Positions 62,116 to 64,000 of a DNA stretch of 64,000 nucleotides are shown piece by piece. The notes under the pieces were generated by a model. It saw nothing but the letters and a program-made list of their open reading frames with translations. It was not told where the DNA came from and searched no databases. This stretch comes from an uncultured Pseudomonadota bacterium (GTDB lineage Bacteria > Pseudomonadota > Gammaproteobacteria > Ga0077536): assembly GCA_903825645.1 (NCBI GenBank), contig CAIKBL010000064.1, positions 1 to 64,000 of the forward strand, given 5' to 3'. The translations under genes were made by a program, and so were the position numbers. The number at the start of each line of letters is the position of its first letter. Within the stretch, counting starts at the first letter, position 1.

Positions 62116-62796
62116 TCAATTGCAGTTTTCCTGCAGAAAAGCCCGGCGAGCAGAGAGCACTTCCGGTGACGATCCAGATTCCGGCTGGCTCATTTTTTTG
62201 ACATCCGCCGCAGCTTTCTCGCATTGATCTACCTGTAGCACGTGCTCTTGAGCACCCTGCCGCTCCGCCGGTGTCAGCGGTCCCGTGCAGTTCTCGCTCA
62301 CCAACTCCTGCTGCGCAATGATTTCCTGCTTTCGGGCCACCTCATCGAGATATTCCCGTTTCCCCAGGTAAGCATCCCCGCGGCGCGGGGGAGGTTTTAG
62401 GCGGTAGAGATCGTCTTCGTCACGATAAACCGGGCGATCCATCTCTAGGATCGACAACGCTTGTTTGGATCGGAGACATCGCTGGCGTTTCTCCTGTGCC
62501 AGCTTCTCCTGTGCCAGTTTCTCCTGCGTTGCGTTCGGCGTAGAACGCGGCGGCGGTGCGCTTGATTCACGCAAGCGTGCCGCCTCTGCGGAAACCTCGG
62601 CGGGAGACGGGTTCGCTGGTGGCGGCGTCCGCAGCTTCAAAAGTGCAGCCGACCGGTTCGCGGGCGGTTTGTCACTAAAATGCACTACCCCATCTGCATC
62701 ACGCCAACGATAAGCGTCTGCCGCGTGGGTCGGTACGGCTGTTCCCAGCATCCCCGACGCTGTGCTTATCATAAAAAAGTGTCGGAACCGGCTCAT
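62116..62796 (-). CDS. DUF4124 domain-containing protein
   Basis: A 226-residue exported protein. The signal peptide (MISTASGMLGTAVPTHA) is followed by DUF4124 (YRWRDADGVVHFSDKPP), a charged coil with an EKLAQ tandem repeat, and a C-terminal region with four cysteines. The function is unknown. The family is common among exported proteins of gammaproteobacteria. Confidence 0.8.
   Translation of the reverse strand: MSRFRHFFMISTASGMLGTAVPTHAADAYRWRDADGVVHFSDKPPANRSAALLKLRTPPPANPSPAEVSAEAARLRESSAPPPRSTPNATQEKLAQEKLAQEKRQRCLRSKQALSILEMDRPVYRDEDDLYRLKPPPRRGDAYLGKREYLDEVARKQEIIAQQELVSENCTGPLTPAERQGAQEHVLQVDQCEKAAADVKKMSQPESGSSPEVLSARRAFLQENCN
62487..62526 (-). repeat. 15-bp tandem repeat in the DUF4124 gene
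   Basis: About 2.7 nearly identical copies of a 15-bp unit, beginning with GTTTCTCCTG or GCTTCTCCTG on the plus strand, encode repeated EKLAQ. In-frame repeats of this kind can change copy number without shifting the frame. Confidence 0.85.
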
Positions 62797-63197
62797 CTTG
62801 TCTACCTACTTTCCACAAAATTCACGATTGCCAACCGCAAGGATGACATGTCGCCATCCTACCTGTCGCTGAGGTAGGATGCATATCGCTGATGTGTCCC
62901 TTTTGAAGGGTCAGCAAGACCCGGTGCGACCGGTGCATGCGCACTATCGGGACAACCCGCAGACCACCCGATAGGCGCTCGAATGAAGACCATGTCCTCG
63001 GCAGAGGGACGCATCGGCTCCTCTCAATTTAATGACTTCCGGTGTTTTCGTGGTCTTTTGGGTAACCCCGTCCCGGAACAGCCCGTGTAGCAGAACATGG
63101 CATCCGGCGGGCACGCGCCGCGCGCGCGAAAGCCGGTTGATTACCACGGACACCAACCTCATGATGCGTAATTCAGGACCCGGAGCATGTCGCTGTA
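62797..63197. other. 400-bp divergent intergenic region
   Basis: No gene is supported here; the open frames on the minus strand (62944-63162) lack a ribosome binding site and composition. It carries the perfect hairpin annotated at 62855 and should hold the promoters of the two divergent genes. Confidence 0.5.
62855..62881. repeat. Perfect 10-bp inverted repeat
   Basis: Arms CATCCTACCT and AGGTAGGATG flank a 7-nt loop (GTCGCTG). It lies between two divergent genes, so it is not a terminator for either. It may be an operator, an extragenic repeat or the hairpin of a small RNA. Confidence 0.65.
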
Positions 63198-64000
63198 ATG
63201 CCTAGCACCATCATTGAATGCGCGTTAAACGGCCCCTGGACCCAATCGGCCCAGCCGCTGATCCCGACCACCATATCGGAATGCGTGGCCCAAGGGATCG
63301 CCTGCGCACAGGCCGGGGCTAGCATTATTCATGTACACCCTTATGACGACCGTACCGGCAAGCAGCGCGATGACTGGCAGATTTATGCGCGCATCATCGA
63401 AGGGATCCGCACCCGAATTGATGTGCCCGTCTATCCGACCATTCCACTAGGACATCAGGGAGAATCCTGTCTGAGTGCGGTCGCCCGCTACGAGGCAACT
63501 GCCCAGTTAGCAGCCCGCGGGCTACTAGAACTGGCGGCCGTTGACCCCGGATCAGTCAACTTTACGTTCGCTGACGGCCATGAAGGGTTCGTGTACGCGA
63601 ACCCCGAGACCCACACACTGCACGGCCTCTCATTATCACGACAGTACGGGTTCAAGCCCTGCTATGCCATCTACGAACCTGGTTTCCTCCGCGCAGGGGC
63701 CGCACTCCATGCGCGCGTTGCGGGAGCTCCGAGTCCTCTTTACCGTTTCATGTTCAGCAGCCATTTTTTGTTTGGCTACCCTCCTGAGGAATATGGCTTG
63801 GAATCTTTCCTGCGCTTGCGGGCCGCCTGCGCGCCGGCTTGTGCCTGGATGACCTCGGGCCTCGGGGTTGATGTGACGCCGTTAATCCCGTTGACGGTCC
63901 AGCGGGGCGGGCACGTGCGAGTAGGATTAGAAGACGCGCCACTGGGCTCGATCCGGACCAATGTTGAATGGGTCACCCACGCTGTCCGCACAATAGAACG
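63198..64000 (+). CDS. Beta-keto acid cleavage enzyme (DUF849), truncated by the window end
   Basis: The open frame runs from ATG 63198 to the window edge, 267 residues so far. The TIM-barrel start is IIECALNGPWTQ, followed by AGASIIHVHPYDDRTG with the metal-binding HxH. It ends VRVGLEDAPLGSIRTNVEW, typical of the GLED motif. This family condenses or cleaves beta-keto acids with acetyl-CoA. HVHPYD departs from the usual HxHxRD, so the substrate group is uncertain. Confidence 0.88.
   Translation, partial: MPSTIIECALNGPWTQSAQPLIPTTISECVAQGIACAQAGASIIHVHPYDDRTGKQRDDWQIYARIIEGIRTRIDVPVYPTIPLGHQGESCLSAVARYEATAQLAARGLLELAAVDPGSVNFTFADGHEGFVYANPETHTLHGLSLSRQYGFKPCYAIYEPGFLRAGAALHARVAGAPSPLYRFMFSSHFLFGYPPEEYGLESFLRLRAACAPACAWMTSGLGVDVTPLIPLTVQRGGHVRVGLEDAPLGSIRTNVEWVTHAVRTIE

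Noticed and set aside
62944-63162. 72-residue minus-strand open frame
   Set aside because: No ribosome binding site, and it is rich in arginine and cysteine as random GC-rich frames are.

Overview
The window is a gene-dense, roughly 57% GC segment of a gammaproteobacterial chromosome. The evidence is FabA, a PhoP/PhoQ-like pair, NtrBC-controlled glnA, ErpA, LptM-LysA, RraA, the tesA-ybbA-ybbP block and a typical gammaproteobacterial 16S 5' end. The species cannot be named from this sequence alone. Almost all genes are housekeeping genes. There is no phage, insertion sequence, CRISPR array or tRNA.

Layout. 1-870: the 5' part of a 16S rRNA gene read leftwards, with its leader (boxA) and a strong promoter. 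874-9429: tyrS, an M23 peptidase, anmK, erpA, a bactofilin, hemJ, a short GTG-started rubredoxin, thiD, thiE and hemL. 9470-15370: fabA, a PhoQ/PhoP/PepSY signalling operon, a nitrilase-family amidase, rraA and glmU. 15605-22697: the complete ATP synthase operon with its promoter. 22752-27088: parB, parA, rsmG and mnmG, the usual origin-proximal partition and tRNA-modification group.

27278-32086: a four-gene ABC transporter / GldG-like / DUF4340 cassette of unknown job, probably the least understood system here. 32106-37073: an orphan gene, glyQ, glyS, gmhB and an acyltransferase. 37160-42895: hemB, ntrC, ntrB and glnA. glnA has a clear sigma-54 promoter and two NtrC-like sites spaced as in enteric glnA. 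42896-46287: lysA, a tiny LptM lipoprotein, trxA and rho. 46352-52145: a HIT protein, a Nudix hydrolase, tesA, divergent ybbA-ybbP and a glutathionyl-hydroquinone reductase. 52272-56980: two overlapping acyl-CoA dehydrogenases downstream of a stand-alone eutBC. 57036-64000: ybbN, a full-length Sua5-type tsaC, an argD-like aminotransferase, an O-methyltransferase, small secreted proteins and a DUF849 enzyme cut off by the window end.

Functional links. Three haem steps are present (hemJ, hemL and a Mg-type hemB). Thiamine synthesis (thiD-thiE) and nitrogen control (ntrBC-glnA) are coherent units. Envelope functions (anmK, glmU, lptM, M23, bactofilin, gmhB, gld-like ABC) recur through the window. 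No clearly novel defence or mobile system was found.
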